Positions 41,234 through 49,694 of a stretch of 49,694 bases of DNA are shown piece by piece. The translations under genes were made by a program, and so were the position numbers. The notes beneath the pieces were generated by a model. That model worked only from the letters and a program-made list of their open reading frames with translations, did no database searches and was not told where the DNA came from. Each line of letters starts with the position of its first letter. Position 1 is the first letter of the stretch. Source of the stretch: an uncultured Pseudomonadota bacterium (GTDB lineage Bacteria; Pseudomonadota; Alphaproteobacteria; Rs-D84); NCBI GenBank assembly GCA_947306185.1, contig CAMZFU010000003.1, forward strand, positions 1 through 49,694, read 5' to 3'.

Positions 41234-42475
41234 TTATTTAAGTTTCATTTGTTTAATATCGTACTTGTTCGGCGACGTGCGAACATAGATTAAATAATTG
41301 CCCGATGTTCCAATTGATATCGTATTGATAACATTACCATTGGAACGTAATTCAATCAAGCCACTTTTATTATTCGGCATACGTAATACGGATATGGTCT
41401 TGGGCAATGTGGCCCATGTACGAACCTCGGCACTGTTTGTAAATTCAGAATAAATTGTGGACATTAGGCCAAGTAGTGGCGCGTTTTTGGAATGCGAATT
41501 ATAAAGCGATGATTGTAATGCCACACGTGATGCCGCGGATGTAAATGCACGCAATGCGTCATTGGTCATGTATTCGGTATATTCCGTCATAAACATTGCA
41601 TCCACATCGGCAAGGGTTTCTGTGCCATCAATTTTAGTGTATGATTCAAGAAATTGTGGTTTAGAAATTGCGATGGTAACAAATGTTGCGCCACCCTTTG
41701 TTGCAACTGGCAAACTGATTCTTTGTTCGGTAAGTTTTGGTGCAAAACCATCTTCAATAAATACCCAAACAGTATTTGTCGGCTTTCGTTTTGTTGTTGC
41801 CAGTTTTAAATCTTGCGTGATAAAACTATTTCTTGGAACCATACCGTTCGCGCGTTCAAGGTAAGTGACCGCATCAGAAAAATCACCAGATGATAAAAAG
41901 TATATGCCAGATAAATACATTAATGCCGGGTTCATAATGTCACGATATGCTGTCCATTTTGCATTGTCGTTATTTAATGTCTGCATAAGTTCACTTGAAT
42001 CTGATAATTTTGATTGATTTGACTCAATCAGTTTTTTATATGCACGTGACATATCTTGTTGACGGGCATAAGATTGGTTTATTATTACGCGGGCATCATT
42101 CCACCGTGCATCGGCAATCGCCGCCCATAACTGATAATACGACACAAACAGCGAATCCATCATATATGGTCGGTAATCGTTTGCATTTGCACCCAACGTT
42201 AATGCGGTTACTTCGCGTAAGATATCCCCACTGGTGGTGGATATATTTCGTTTATTAAATACCTCGTATGCCTTGTCAGCATTTGCAATATCGCCATCAT
42301 GAAAAAGCGCGTCTGCGGTAATCAATAAATCAAGATTATTCTTGTCTTCAAATGGTGTTGTGTCGGTCGTGGCGGTCATATAATTGTCGCGGACATTGTC
42401 AAGTCGTGATTCAACGGTCGCACTGCAACCACATAATAAAATCGCAATAATCAAAAAATTTGATAATTTACGCAT
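41234..42475 (-). CDS. COG3014-like lipoprotein with N-terminal helical repeats
   Basis: 413 residues. The lipoprotein signal ends in LLCGC (Cys 17). Residues about 45-230 are TPR-like helices (LITADALFHDGDIANADKAYEVF; YLERANGMVPRN), followed by a beta-rich domain with TNTVWVFIEDGFAPKLTEQRI. The arrangement and length fit the COG3014 family, which often lies beside LpoB-like genes. Its role is unknown; a part in envelope assembly is inferred. It begins three bases after the virD4 stop. Confidence 0.75.
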   Translation of the reverse strand: MRKLSNFLIIAILLCGCSATVESRLDNVRDNYMTATTDTTPFEDKNNLDLLITADALFHDGDIANADKAYEVFNKRNISTTSGDILREVTALTLGANANDYRPYMMDSLFVSYYQLWAAIADARWNDARVIINQSYARQQDMSRAYKKLIESNQSKLSDSSELMQTLNNDNAKWTAYRDIMNPALMYLSGIYFLSSGDFSDAVTYLERANGMVPRNSFITQDLKLATTKRKPTNTVWVFIEDGFAPKLTEQRISLPVATKGGATFVTIAISKPQFLESYTKIDGTETLADVDAMFMTEYTEYMTNDALRAFTSAASRVALQSSLYNSHSKNAPLLGLMSTIYSEFTNSAEVRTWATLPKTISVLRMPNNKSGLIELRSNGNVINTISIGTSGNYLIYVRTSPNKYDIKQMKLK

Positions 42476-42478
42476 GTC

Positions 42479-44737
42479 TTATAATGTCACCGGTGCCAGG
42501 TCTTTCAATTCATTCGTTTGTGGATTATAATAACGCGGTGTGCCGGCATATTCCAAAATCGCATGATGCGATGGAATCAAAAATTCCGGCAGTGGTGATG
42601 AACGGCCCATCTTCATATATGCAACCATTTTTGGATCACTAAATGCCATACGCATTTCCGCCTTAATCGGACGATGGTAATAACCTTCGTACAATACAAC
42701 CGCTTCGGCCGGTTTGCCGTTAACCGTTGTCTTTAATTTCATAAGGTCGAATTGACTAAATACCGGTTCTTCTTTGCGTTCTTTTGTTTCGGTCTCTTTG
42801 CCATCCGCCCCTTTGACCTTTTTCTTTTCGAATGTTATCTTTTGCGGAATCATATCGGCGAAACGTTTTGCTGTATCGGTTTCGTTTTGACGGAATACAA
42901 TCTTGGCCGCGGTCGTTGAAAGAATTGTTGATGCGGCATCTGGACCGTATTTTTCTTGAATCTGGTGCAAATCCTGACCGATAAACAGATATGATATCTT
43001 TTGACTACGACCGACGTCTGGCCCCTGGATAACGGCCTGCATCTTTTGCATCTTGGGCATTTCATCAAGCAAGAATAACACCGGATATGGCCCCATTTTT
43101 TCGCCACTGCGCCCAACGTGATCAGGTGGATTGGCAAGCAAGAAATTAGACATTGTTTCAATAAACATAGATGTAATCGGGTTCAATGCCTTGGCATCAA
43201 CAACATTGATAGATAAATATACGGTTACCGGTTTCATTTTGCCATCACGCGGGTCAACCATTCCGCGCATATCCGCAAAATGAAAATCAGAATGACTTGT
43301 TCTGTTACGTACGGCGGCGTTACGGAATATCCCAAGACCGGTCAAAATCGTTGAAATAATGGATCCACGTTCGGTGGCCGGTGTGTTAGCAAGTTTGGTT
43401 AATTCGGCGACCGCACGATTAGAATACGCAAATGAACGGCTTTCATTTACGGCACCTTCCAGCCAATCTTTCATCGGGTCGGCCATCATAACGGTTTGAT
43501 CCCCTTGTTTCTGACGTTCCGCCAAATTAGCAGCAACCGCAATTTGTGCCTCGGTAATCCAATCAAGCATCATGGAAAACGATGCCTCTTTGCCTAACCA
43601 CATTTCTGGAATATTTGCCCATGTCCCGATATGAACATAGTTCATCGCGTTTAGTTCGCCCTTTTTAATTAAACCCATCGCTGCAAACGCATTTGGGTCA
43701 TTTACCATTGAAAAGTAATAATCTGATAATACGGCTGCGTCATCTGCATCAAAAGTTCCGTCTTTAAGGCGGCTATAGAAATAATCATCGGCTTTTGCAC
43801 GTTCTATTTTTGATACGATAAACTGTACAAAACCTGCAAGACCTGCACGACCTGCCTGTGTCCAGTGTGGGTCGGCACTGCTGCCCACGGCATCAGGAAC
43901 CAAAACATCACAGATATAGTCGACATACAATTCGCGTTGTTCGGTACTAAACGGTATGTGTCCTGGTGATAATGGATTCCACGATGGATAATAAATCCCT
44001 TTTTCTGGTTCGTCTTGTCCCGCCCAATTCATAATGAAAACTGGACCGACCTTTTCCGAACGATAGCCACTGGACCCCACATCGATTTCAGGCTTAGGGT
44101 CGTTGATAATCATTGAAACATTCGGACATTCAAAAATTGTTGGAAATACTATACCTTGTGTTTTACCGGTCCCCGGAGGAGCCAAACACAAAACAGACGT
44201 GGTTTTTGGTAATTTCATCGGCTTTTTCTTAAAGTATCCAAGTAGCATAATGTTCCCATCAAATAATCCCATGTCCTTGACATCTTTTTCATTTGCTTCG
44301 CGCCCAGAACGTTTGTCATATTCATCTTTGCCATTTGGATTAAATTCTTTTTTAAGCGTATCATCATTCAAGGTGAAAAACGCAATTATTGGGAAAAATG
44401 GAACAATACATGCAAAATCTGGATGCATAACACAACGGGCCGCCCAATATGGAATCTCGGCCACAATTGACATACCACACGTTAAAAACGCGTTTTTGAA
44501 ATATAATTTTATCCAAAGCAGGGTTGCCGGGGACCATCCGTACCGCCAAATGTGTTCTAACACAAATGAAAAACAAAACGCTACCGCGCATATAAGCCAT
44601 ATAGAAACCGCCCAACGCAATGCCCAAAATGTCTGGGCCATTGGGGTTTGTTCGTGCTCTTTATACGCAGTGGATTTGAATATGTTCAAACCCTTGCTGT
44701 CTTTACCAGCAGATAAAATCTTGAACTTTTCAGCCAT
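42479..44737 (-). CDS. virD4: VirD4/TraG-family type IV secretion coupling ATPase
   Basis: 752 residues. Coupling proteins bring DNA or protein substrates to type IV secretion systems. Two or three N-terminal helices (about 38-60, 108-124) anchor the protein. Walker A APPGTGKT is at about 186-193, with DPKPEI soon after, and Walker B PVLFLLDEMPKM near 575. The C-terminal insert is Lys/Glu-rich (KGADGKETETKERK). No VirB, relaxase or effector gene is nearby, so it may act with a system elsewhere. First gene of VirD4-COG3014-LpoB. An extended -10 lies nine bases before its ATG. Confidence 0.93.
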   Translation of the reverse strand: MAEKFKILSAGKDSKGLNIFKSTAYKEHEQTPMAQTFWALRWAVSIWLICAVAFCFSFVLEHIWRYGWSPATLLWIKLYFKNAFLTCGMSIVAEIPYWAARCVMHPDFACIVPFFPIIAFFTLNDDTLKKEFNPNGKDEYDKRSGREANEKDVKDMGLFDGNIMLLGYFKKKPMKLPKTTSVLCLAPPGTGKTQGIVFPTIFECPNVSMIINDPKPEIDVGSSGYRSEKVGPVFIMNWAGQDEPEKGIYYPSWNPLSPGHIPFSTEQRELYVDYICDVLVPDAVGSSADPHWTQAGRAGLAGFVQFIVSKIERAKADDYFYSRLKDGTFDADDAAVLSDYYFSMVNDPNAFAAMGLIKKGELNAMNYVHIGTWANIPEMWLGKEASFSMMLDWITEAQIAVAANLAERQKQGDQTVMMADPMKDWLEGAVNESRSFAYSNRAVAELTKLANTPATERGSIISTILTGLGIFRNAAVRNRTSHSDFHFADMRGMVDPRDGKMKPVTVYLSINVVDAKALNPITSMFIETMSNFLLANPPDHVGRSGEKMGPYPVLFLLDEMPKMQKMQAVIQGPDVGRSQKISYLFIGQDLHQIQEKYGPDAASTILSTTAAKIVFRQNETDTAKRFADMIPQKITFEKKKVKGADGKETETKERKEEPVFSQFDLMKLKTTVNGKPAEAVVLYEGYYHRPIKAEMRMAFSDPKMVAYMKMGRSSPLPEFLIPSHHAILEYAGTPRYYNPQTNELKDLAPVTL

Positions 44738-44746
44738 CGTGTTATG

Positions 44747-44752
44747 ATTATA
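44747..44752 (-). promoter_or_regulatory. -10 of virD4, leaderless geometry
   Basis: TGA-TATAAT on the minus strand (TATAAT at 44747-44752), nine bases before ATG 44737. The extended -10 could work despite a weak -35. Confidence 0.5.
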
Positions 44753-44794
44753 TCAGAAAAAACAATTTTTATAAAGTATGGAAATAAAAAATTA

Positions 44795-45451
44795 ATGAAA
44801 AATATTCCAAGAATTTTTATGGGTGAAAATATAAAATCGGGTGATGTTATTGGTGCCCCACGTGATGTGTCGCATTATTTGACCCATGTTATGCGAACCA
44901 AGAATTGTTTGGTGTTTGGCGGTGGAAATGAATTTTCGGCCATATTGTCAGATGACGGCAAAAATATTGTGGTTGGGAACAAAACGGAACATGCCGATCC
45001 TGTGACCAATATCACACTTTATTTTGCACCGATTAAGCGCACTGATGATTTGATAAATATGGCAACACAAATGGGAATTAGGAGATTTCAACCTGTAATT
45101 ACCGAACGAACGGTAAATAATTATGTGAATTGGGAACGTATGACAAAAATCGCGATCGAGGCATCAGAACAATCTAATCGCAACAGCGTGCCCGAAATAT
45201 CTGCGCCAATACCGTTTGCACGATTAAATTTGTCTGGTCTTTTGTTTGCGGATGAACGGTTTGCATATGATGACAAGAACGGTGGAAATATTTCAACCGC
45301 CGACGGAATACTTGTTGGACCCGAAGGTGGTTTTTCCGATAAAGAATTTGCCGCATTAGACGCCGACGGTGCAATACCAGTATCGTTGGGTAAAACAATT
45401 CTGCGTGCCGAAGTTGCCGCCGTCGTTGCAATCGACAAGATAAAAAAATGA
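44795..45451 (+). CDS. rsmE: 16S rRNA (uracil-1498-N3)-methyltransferase RsmE
   Basis: 218 residues from ATG 44795 (MKNIPRIF); an upstream frame from 44744 adds an unlike segment. RsmE methylates U1498. Motifs: EASEQSNRN near 130, the knot loop LVGPEGGFSDKE, and SLGKTILRAEVAAVVAI at the end, which is the SPOUT trefoil-knot signature. Its stop overlaps the rluB start (ATGA). Confidence 0.93.
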   Translation: MKNIPRIFMGENIKSGDVIGAPRDVSHYLTHVMRTKNCLVFGGGNEFSAILSDDGKNIVVGNKTEHADPVTNITLYFAPIKRTDDLINMATQMGIRRFQPVITERTVNNYVNWERMTKIAIEASEQSNRNSVPEISAPIPFARLNLSGLLFADERFAYDDKNGGNISTADGILVGPEGGFSDKEFAALDADGAIPVSLGKTILRAEVAAVVAIDKIKK

Positions 45452-46149
45452 AAATAAGAATCGCAAAATTTATTGCCGATAGTGGCGTCGCATCACGCCG
45501 TGGTGCCGAACAAATGATATTGGATGGCCGTGTGTCGGTGAATGGCGATATTATGAAAACACCGGTGCATTTTGTTGAAGATTCTGATGAAATAAAAATT
45601 GATGGCAAACGCATAGAACCACGTCAAGATACACGGGTTTATGCATTTCATAAACCAATCAACACAATGACAACGACGCGCGACCCCGATGGTCGGAAAA
45701 CAATTTATGATGTGTTGCCACACGAATACCATAACCTACGGTATGTTGGGCGCCTTGATTATAAAACAACCGGGTTATTGTTAATGACGAATGATGGTTT
45801 ACTTGCGCGCAAATTGACGCAACCAACATCAAATGTCCCACGTGTTTATATCGCCGATGTGATTGGAACAAATATGTCGCGTCTTGATAGGGCGCGCAAT
45901 GGTGCAACGGTTGATGGGATAAAATACCGTCCGATGAAAATAGAAATTATGCCTGATAAACGTTTACGCATCACGGTTACCGAAGGTAAAAAAAATGAAA
46001 TTCGTATTGTGTTAAAGGCATGTGGATTGCCCGTGCGTACTTTGCACCGTGTAATGTATGGGCCCGTTAGCATAAAAAATATTCCAGTTGGAAAAATTGT
46101 TGAATTGGATGAAAAAACAATTGACCTACTTATAAAATCTTCTCTATAA
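45448..46149 (+). CDS. rRNA pseudouridine synthase, RsuA/RluB/RluE/RluF family
   Basis: 233 residues. An N-terminal S4 RNA-binding domain (about 1-60; AKFIADSGVASRRGAEQ) precedes the catalytic domain, whose Asp 103 lies in VGRLDYKTTGLLL. LTQPTSNVPRVYIA and KACGLPVRTLHRVMYG follow. Which uridine is modified cannot be fixed from sequence; RluB (U2605) is likeliest. Cotranscribed with rsmE by ATGA overlap. Confidence 0.88.
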   Translation: MKIRIAKFIADSGVASRRGAEQMILDGRVSVNGDIMKTPVHFVEDSDEIKIDGKRIEPRQDTRVYAFHKPINTMTTTRDPDGRKTIYDVLPHEYHNLRYVGRLDYKTTGLLLMTNDGLLARKLTQPTSNVPRVYIADVIGTNMSRLDRARNGATVDGIKYRPMKIEIMPDKRLRITVTEGKKNEIRIVLKACGLPVRTLHRVMYGPVSIKNIPVGKIVELDEKTIDLLIKSSL

Positions 46150-46176
46150 TGCAATCATAAGGGAAGGGAGATTCGC

Positions 46177-47226
46177 ATGAAAAAACAAACAATGAATAAA
46201 ACGGTAAATCGTTCTATACAGTTGGGTTCTGTTGAAATTCGTACCAAGAAAAAAGTAACAAAAAATATACGCCCAAAAGCTTCTGCGGTTCGTGGCGTTC
46301 AAATCAAAACATCAGAACGTGCCACGCGTAATTCATCATCGTGGTCAGTGTCAATTTATGTTTATTGGTTCATCATTTTGTTCTTTATTGCGGCAACGTT
46401 CTATATTTTGGGACGCAGTCATGTTCCAACCAAGACAGCACCTGTGGCGGGTACCGAAATCACAGAAGAAAATTTAATGCGCGCAACGGATTATTATACC
46501 CGTGGTAAAAGTGAAATTTTGGCTGGCAATATGGACTCTGCATTGGCAGATTTAACCGCGGCAATCGCGGCCGATGAAAATATGATAGATGCATATATAT
46601 TGCGTGGTGAAGCATATATGCAGGCCGGTGATTACGAACCGTCAATGAATGATTTTAATACCGCGTTGAATATGGATGCTGGTAATTCAGTCGCATATTA
46701 TGACCGTTCATTGTTGAATACGCGTTTAGAAGATTTTAATGCGGCGTTGAATGATATCAATAATGCAATTGCCGCATATGTTAAGGCGCCAAACGATGTA
46801 TTGCAATTGCGCGATTTGTATGCAAAACGTGGTCAATTAAACCTTTGGACCAAAAATTGGGAGGGGGCGGTCGCAGATTATACCAATTCGCTTTCACGTC
46901 CCGAAGGTACAATAAGTCCGTCTGTGTATGCGGAACGTGCCGAGGCATATACCGCGATGGGTGAATATGGTAACGCGATTAACGATTATACATCTGCGGT
47001 TCGTGTGATTTCTGAACAGATTCAAGGCACAACCACGATGGAACAAAAAGAAGATTTATCTATGCATGCGATGACTTATTTCGAAAAGTCCGCGGGATTA
47101 AATCTTAATATTGGTAATGTTGCGGCGGCAAGAACGGATTTAGAATCAGCGTATGCAATTGCTACATCTTTGAATGATGCCGATACCGTCGATAGATTGC
47201 AGAAATTAATTGAAGCATTACAATAA
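46177..47226 (+). CDS. Membrane-anchored TPR protein, function unknown
   Basis: 349 residues. A basic N-terminal cytoplasmic part of about 55 residues is followed by one transmembrane helix (about 58-80), then a C-terminal TPR domain with at least four units, for example LADLTAAIAADENMIDAYI and YEPSMNDFNTALNMDAGN. It faces the periplasm by topology. GGGAGGGAG-like purines precede ATG. It lies 27 bases after rluB and ends at the hairpin 47241-47268. Confidence 0.8.
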   Translation: MKKQTMNKTVNRSIQLGSVEIRTKKKVTKNIRPKASAVRGVQIKTSERATRNSSSWSVSIYVYWFIILFFIAATFYILGRSHVPTKTAPVAGTEITEENLMRATDYYTRGKSEILAGNMDSALADLTAAIAADENMIDAYILRGEAYMQAGDYEPSMNDFNTALNMDAGNSVAYYDRSLLNTRLEDFNAALNDINNAIAAYVKAPNDVLQLRDLYAKRGQLNLWTKNWEGAVADYTNSLSRPEGTISPSVYAERAEAYTAMGEYGNAINDYTSAVRVISEQIQGTTTMEQKEDLSMHAMTYFEKSAGLNLNIGNVAAARTDLESAYAIATSLNDADTVDRLQKLIEALQ

Positions 47227-47240
47227 AAAATATATGAATT

Positions 47241-47270
47241 AAAGAATGCCCCGCGTGGGGCATTCTTTTT
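47241..47270. terminator. Bidirectional terminator
   Basis: AAAGAATGCCCC (47241-47252) pairs perfectly with GGGGCATTCTTT (47257-47268), loop GCGT. It serves the TPR gene and the convergent porin gene. Confidence 0.9.
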
Positions 47271-48291
47271 AGAACGTTATGCGCAAACCTGCGGCAAGAA
47301 AGGGTTCTTCGCGTGATATACCAACTGATGTCCAACCGTCAACATATTTACTATATTTATATCTAAAAGATGCCAAGGCCGTATGGTCTGCATAATTTTC
47401 GAAATCATTGTGCCATATACCTGTGTCTGAAAAAATATATGACAATGATAGAGTATAATTTAGCAAATCATAACTTATACCGGCGCCCGCTGTAAAACCA
47501 TCGGCGGCGACCCCCACAGGATTTTCATCATAAATTAAACGCCCGTTTATTGCAAACACCCAACTGTTATATTGAATATTTGTTCCAACCGCAAATTGGG
47601 CACGCCAATCGGCCGTAACCTTGGGAACAAAAACCGCGGTTTCATAGTTGTCAAGGTGGTTCATAAATGATGCACCAATAGAAAATGCGTATTTTGTTTT
47701 TGCGGCGGATTGTTTGATTTTTATTCCGGCATCAATGCCATAATCATAATCACCTGTTATTCCCGCAACAGATACACCGTATTGAACATTACTTTGTGCT
47801 GCTGATACGATATTTAATCTTAATGCTTCGGTACCGTTGGTAATTTCATTATTTGCAATGACCGTACCAGGCGTTCCCATTTTAAGGTAAACCAACGAAT
47901 CATGATTTATACGCATGCCACCAACATCTGGCAAGCCCAATCCTAATTTATGTGCAATAGAATCTGTAAAACCGGCCTCTATACGACCAACATTGCGCCA
48001 CTGCCAAAAGGCGAACGCATCATGCAACCATTTTTCTTCATTGACAGCGTCTTCGTCTATCATATATACGGCACCAAAAGATTGATAATTGTTTAGGTTA
48101 TACATAATCTGACCGCGCAGACGAAAATCATCAATAATGTCGGGTTGTTCAAAATTTGGTTCTAAAATTCCAATGGTCCCATATCCCGTCAACGAGAAAT
48201 TAAAATTATCTGTTTTGTAATTAATGGCGTGTGCACCAAACGGCATTAATATCGTTAATAACGCGCTAATGGAAAATAATTTACTTGTCAT
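47269..48291 (-). CDS. Gram-negative porin
   Basis: 340 residues. The signal peptide ends at MPFGAHA|INY (about residue 22). The mature start FSLTGYGTIGI and repeated amphipathic strands (GISYDLLNYTLSLSYIF) are porin-like; loop-like DEDAVNEEKW and the C-terminus GLRITF with terminal Phe fit a beta-barrel sorted by BamA. Solute specificity unknown. The gene start overlaps the rpoH stop by 11 bases (48281-48291), so its expression may be tied to rpoH. Ends at the terminator shared with the TPR gene. Confidence 0.82.
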   Translation of the reverse strand: MTSKLFSISALLTILMPFGAHAINYKTDNFNFSLTGYGTIGILEPNFEQPDIIDDFRLRGQIMYNLNNYQSFGAVYMIDEDAVNEEKWLHDAFAFWQWRNVGRIEAGFTDSIAHKLGLGLPDVGGMRINHDSLVYLKMGTPGTVIANNEITNGTEALRLNIVSAAQSNVQYGVSVAGITGDYDYGIDAGIKIKQSAAKTKYAFSIGASFMNHLDNYETAVFVPKVTADWRAQFAVGTNIQYNSWVFAINGRLIYDENPVGVAADGFTAGAGISYDLLNYTLSLSYIFSDTGIWHNDFENYADHTALASFRYKYSKYVDGWTSVGISREEPFLAAGLRITF

Positions 48292-49204
48292 CTTTTTTAC
48301 CTGTGGTCTCGTTTAATATTGCATTACGCAATTTGTTATAAGCTCGCTCTTCAATTTGCCGGACACGTTCGCGTGAAATATTATATTTCTTAGACAGCAT
48401 CTCTAATGTTGCCGCCGGATCACTAAGACGGCGCGCCTTTAATATTTCACGGTCGCGTTCAGGTAATTCCGCCAAGTGTTTGCGTAACAATTCGCCACCG
48501 CGTGTCATCATTTCATGCTGTTCGCTTTTTTCAATTATGCCGACATTGTTGTCTGCCATATTGGCCAGCATATCAGAACCTTCTTGTTCGGTTGTGCGTG
48601 CCGGCGAATTCAACGATAAATCACGCGCCACGATTCGTGTGGACATACGTTTAACATCTTCGGCAGGTACACTAAGGTATTCTGCGATTTTATCCGCCTG
48701 TTCATCAGAAAGGTTCCCATCCATAATACCCAATGCACGTTTCGCCCGGGCCAGGTTAAAGAACACACGTTTTTGATTTGCGGATGTCCCGATTTTTACA
48801 ATGGACCAATTATTCAATATTGTTTCATATATTTCGGCGCGAATCCAGAACATGGCATAGGTTGAAAACCGAAAACCGCGTTCCGGGTCAAATTTCTGCA
48901 ATGCCTGCATCAGCCCCATATTGCCACTTGCCACCAATTCTTGAACTGGGATTCCATAATTACGGAAATCATATGCCACCGATACAACAAGGCGCAAATG
49001 GCTAACCAGTAATTTTTCGGCGGCGTTTTGATCTTTGTCTTGAACCCATTTTGTAGCATATTCGTATTCTTGTTCTGCAGAAAGTATTGGATATTGGCTA
49101 ATTGCACGAATATAACTGGCCAATCCACCTTCGTCACCATATGTTGGTATGGCAATAGGTTTTTCTGATTTTGATACTAATGCGTTCTTGATTTGCTTTT
49201 TCAT
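48281..49204 (-). CDS. rpoH: RNA polymerase heat-shock sigma factor RpoH
   Basis: 307 residues. Alternative sigma factor for heat-shock promoters. Region 1.2/2 starts LASYIRAISQYPILSAEQE, region 2.4 holds FRFSTYAMFWIRAEI, and the RpoH box, which is diagnostic and contacts chaperone/FtsH control, is QKRVFFNLARAK at 144-155. Region 4.2 is a helix-turn-helix in SRERVRQIEERAYNKLR. ATG 49204 lies only nine bases after a good -10. No other sigma-32-type control is evident. The C-terminal end overlaps the porin gene. Confidence 0.95.
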   Translation of the reverse strand: MKKQIKNALVSKSEKPIAIPTYGDEGGLASYIRAISQYPILSAEQEYEYATKWVQDKDQNAAEKLLVSHLRLVVSVAYDFRNYGIPVQELVASGNMGLMQALQKFDPERGFRFSTYAMFWIRAEIYETILNNWSIVKIGTSANQKRVFFNLARAKRALGIMDGNLSDEQADKIAEYLSVPAEDVKRMSTRIVARDLSLNSPARTTEQEGSDMLANMADNNVGIIEKSEQHEMMTRGGELLRKHLAELPERDREILKARRLSDPAATLEMLSKKYNISRERVRQIEERAYNKLRNAILNETTGKKDDK

Positions 49205-49241
49205 AACATTTATAGTATAGCAATAAAATAGAAATTATCAA
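49188..49241. promoter_or_regulatory. Overlapping divergent promoters of rpoH and the YfgM-like gene
   Basis: Minus strand: TTGATA (49236-49241), 16 bases, TATACT (49214-49219), toward rpoH. Plus strand: TTGATT (49188-49193, inside rpoH), 17 bases, TATAGT (49211-49216), toward 49271. The two -10 hexamers share three base pairs, so both cannot be occupied at once. Confidence 0.65.
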
Positions 49242-49270
49242 GGTACCAAAAAATACAGGAGAAAAATTCT

Positions 49271-49694
49271 ATGGCGAACATGCTTGAAAGAAATAAAAAA
49301 GTCAAAGCCCCGCAAAAAACATACCAGGAACACGCAGAAGACGCCCTTTATCGCGAGGTCTGGGAAGATGTAAATAACGAAAAGACTCAACAGTTTCTGA
49401 AGAAATATGGTAATTATATTATCGCTGGTGCGTTGGTTATTATGATTATTATAACCTCAATCCAAATAGGTGTTCGTGCCCATAGGGCATCTAAGATGGC
49501 GACCGCCGAAAATTATGAAACGGCTGTTGAAAATACTGATGTGAATGCATTGGTCGGAATTGCACGTAATACATCGGGTGCCACCGCGGATTTGGCACTA
49601 TTCCAAGCATATGTTTTGGACAAAGATGTCGCAAAATTGGACGAATTAGTCAAAGATGGCAAAACACAAGAATTTCGTGATTTGGCACGTATGC
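49271..49694 (+). CDS. YfgM-like TPR protein (ancillary SecYEG/BAM-linked), 3' end off the window
   Basis: ATG 49271 is preceded by AGGAG and the frame is open to the window edge: 141 residues. An N-terminal cytoplasmic stretch with charged residues is followed by a transmembrane helix around residues 47-66 (YIIAGALVIMIIITSIQ), then the first TPR-like helices (MATAENYETAVE; TADLALFQAYVLDK). This matches the YfgM/TPR_21 family, which lies beside bamB and der in many proteobacteria. The C-terminus is unknown here. Confidence 0.75.
   Translation, partial: MANMLERNKKVKAPQKTYQEHAEDALYREVWEDVNNEKTQQFLKKYGNYIIAGALVIMIIITSIQIGVRAHRASKMATAENYETAVENTDVNALVGIARNTSGATADLALFQAYVLDKDVAKLDELVKDGKTQEFRDLARM

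Noticed and set aside
1..49694. CRISPR arrays, insertion sequences, rRNA genes
   Set aside because: No regularly spaced direct repeats, transposase or rRNA sequence was seen.

Overview
The window is the left end of a contig from an alphaproteobacterium with a compact, AT-leaning genome. The alphaproteobacterial assignment rests on rsmG-parA-parB around a parS site, an alphaproteobacterial-type SspB, an RpoH with an RpoH box, and the lptF-lptD-surA-like block. The family of small-G surface proteins with a GYTxLEYI motif and the GRSLIEM-type prepilin make me think of uncultured gut/host-associated alphaproteobacteria, but that placement is inference. The first 46 bases are not biological: they match an Illumina indexed P7 adapter, so the first gene is artificially truncated.

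Layout. 1-2.6 kb: truncated surface protein, sspB-recF and tRNA-Cys. 2.7-5.2 kb: MacA/MacB-type export genes without their ATPase. 5.2-9.3 kb: a TPR protein, then rsmG, parS, parA and parB. 9.3-10.3 kb: two neighbouring genes, each broken by a frameshift. 10.3-13.3 kb: pal, a uracil-DNA-glycosylase-like gene lacking iron-sulfur cysteines, infC (AUU start) and a radical SAM enzyme. 13.4-20.2 kb: xseB-mutS-truB-rpsO, then pnp-ybaB and tRNA-Val. 20.2-23.3 kb: a duplicated tRNA-Val 3' end, a beta-barrel-like outer membrane protein and a cysteine-rich secreted protein. 23.4-29.2 kb, minus strand: lptF-lptD-surA-like-rlmN-TrpF-like. 29.3-33.3 kb: nusA-infB. 33.3-35.0 kb: two palindromic intergenic elements and a second member of the surface-protein family behind a structured leader and a T11-G8 tract. 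35.0-40.1 kb: dnaX-pilin-OmpA-like lipoprotein, skp, lpxD-fabZ. 40.1-44.7 kb, minus: VirD4-COG3014-like-LpoB and a VIT-like protein. 44.8-47.2 kb: rsmE-rluB-TPR protein. 47.3-49.7 kb: rpoH overlapping a porin gene, and the start of a YfgM-like gene that runs off the window.

The genes are dominated by translation, RNA processing, DNA repair and segregation, and cell-envelope biogenesis. Several textbook operons are only partly present (infC without rpmI/rplT, nusA-infB without rimP/ylxR/rbfA next to them, skp-lpxD-fabZ without bamA), which points to a rearranged genome.

The most interesting signals are regulatory. (1) A surface-protein gene preceded by a long self-complementary leader, an upstream reading frame that overlaps it by ATGA, and a T11-G8 homopolymer pair at its start codon: a candidate phase-variable locus. 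(2) Repeated placement of good sigma-70 type -10 boxes only 6-9 bases before start codons (rpoH, virD4, lpxD, rsmG, a TPR gene, an outer-membrane gene), suggesting leaderless mRNAs. (3) Interlocked divergent promoters, including one in which a single palindromic TTGCAA could serve as -35 for both lptF and nusA.
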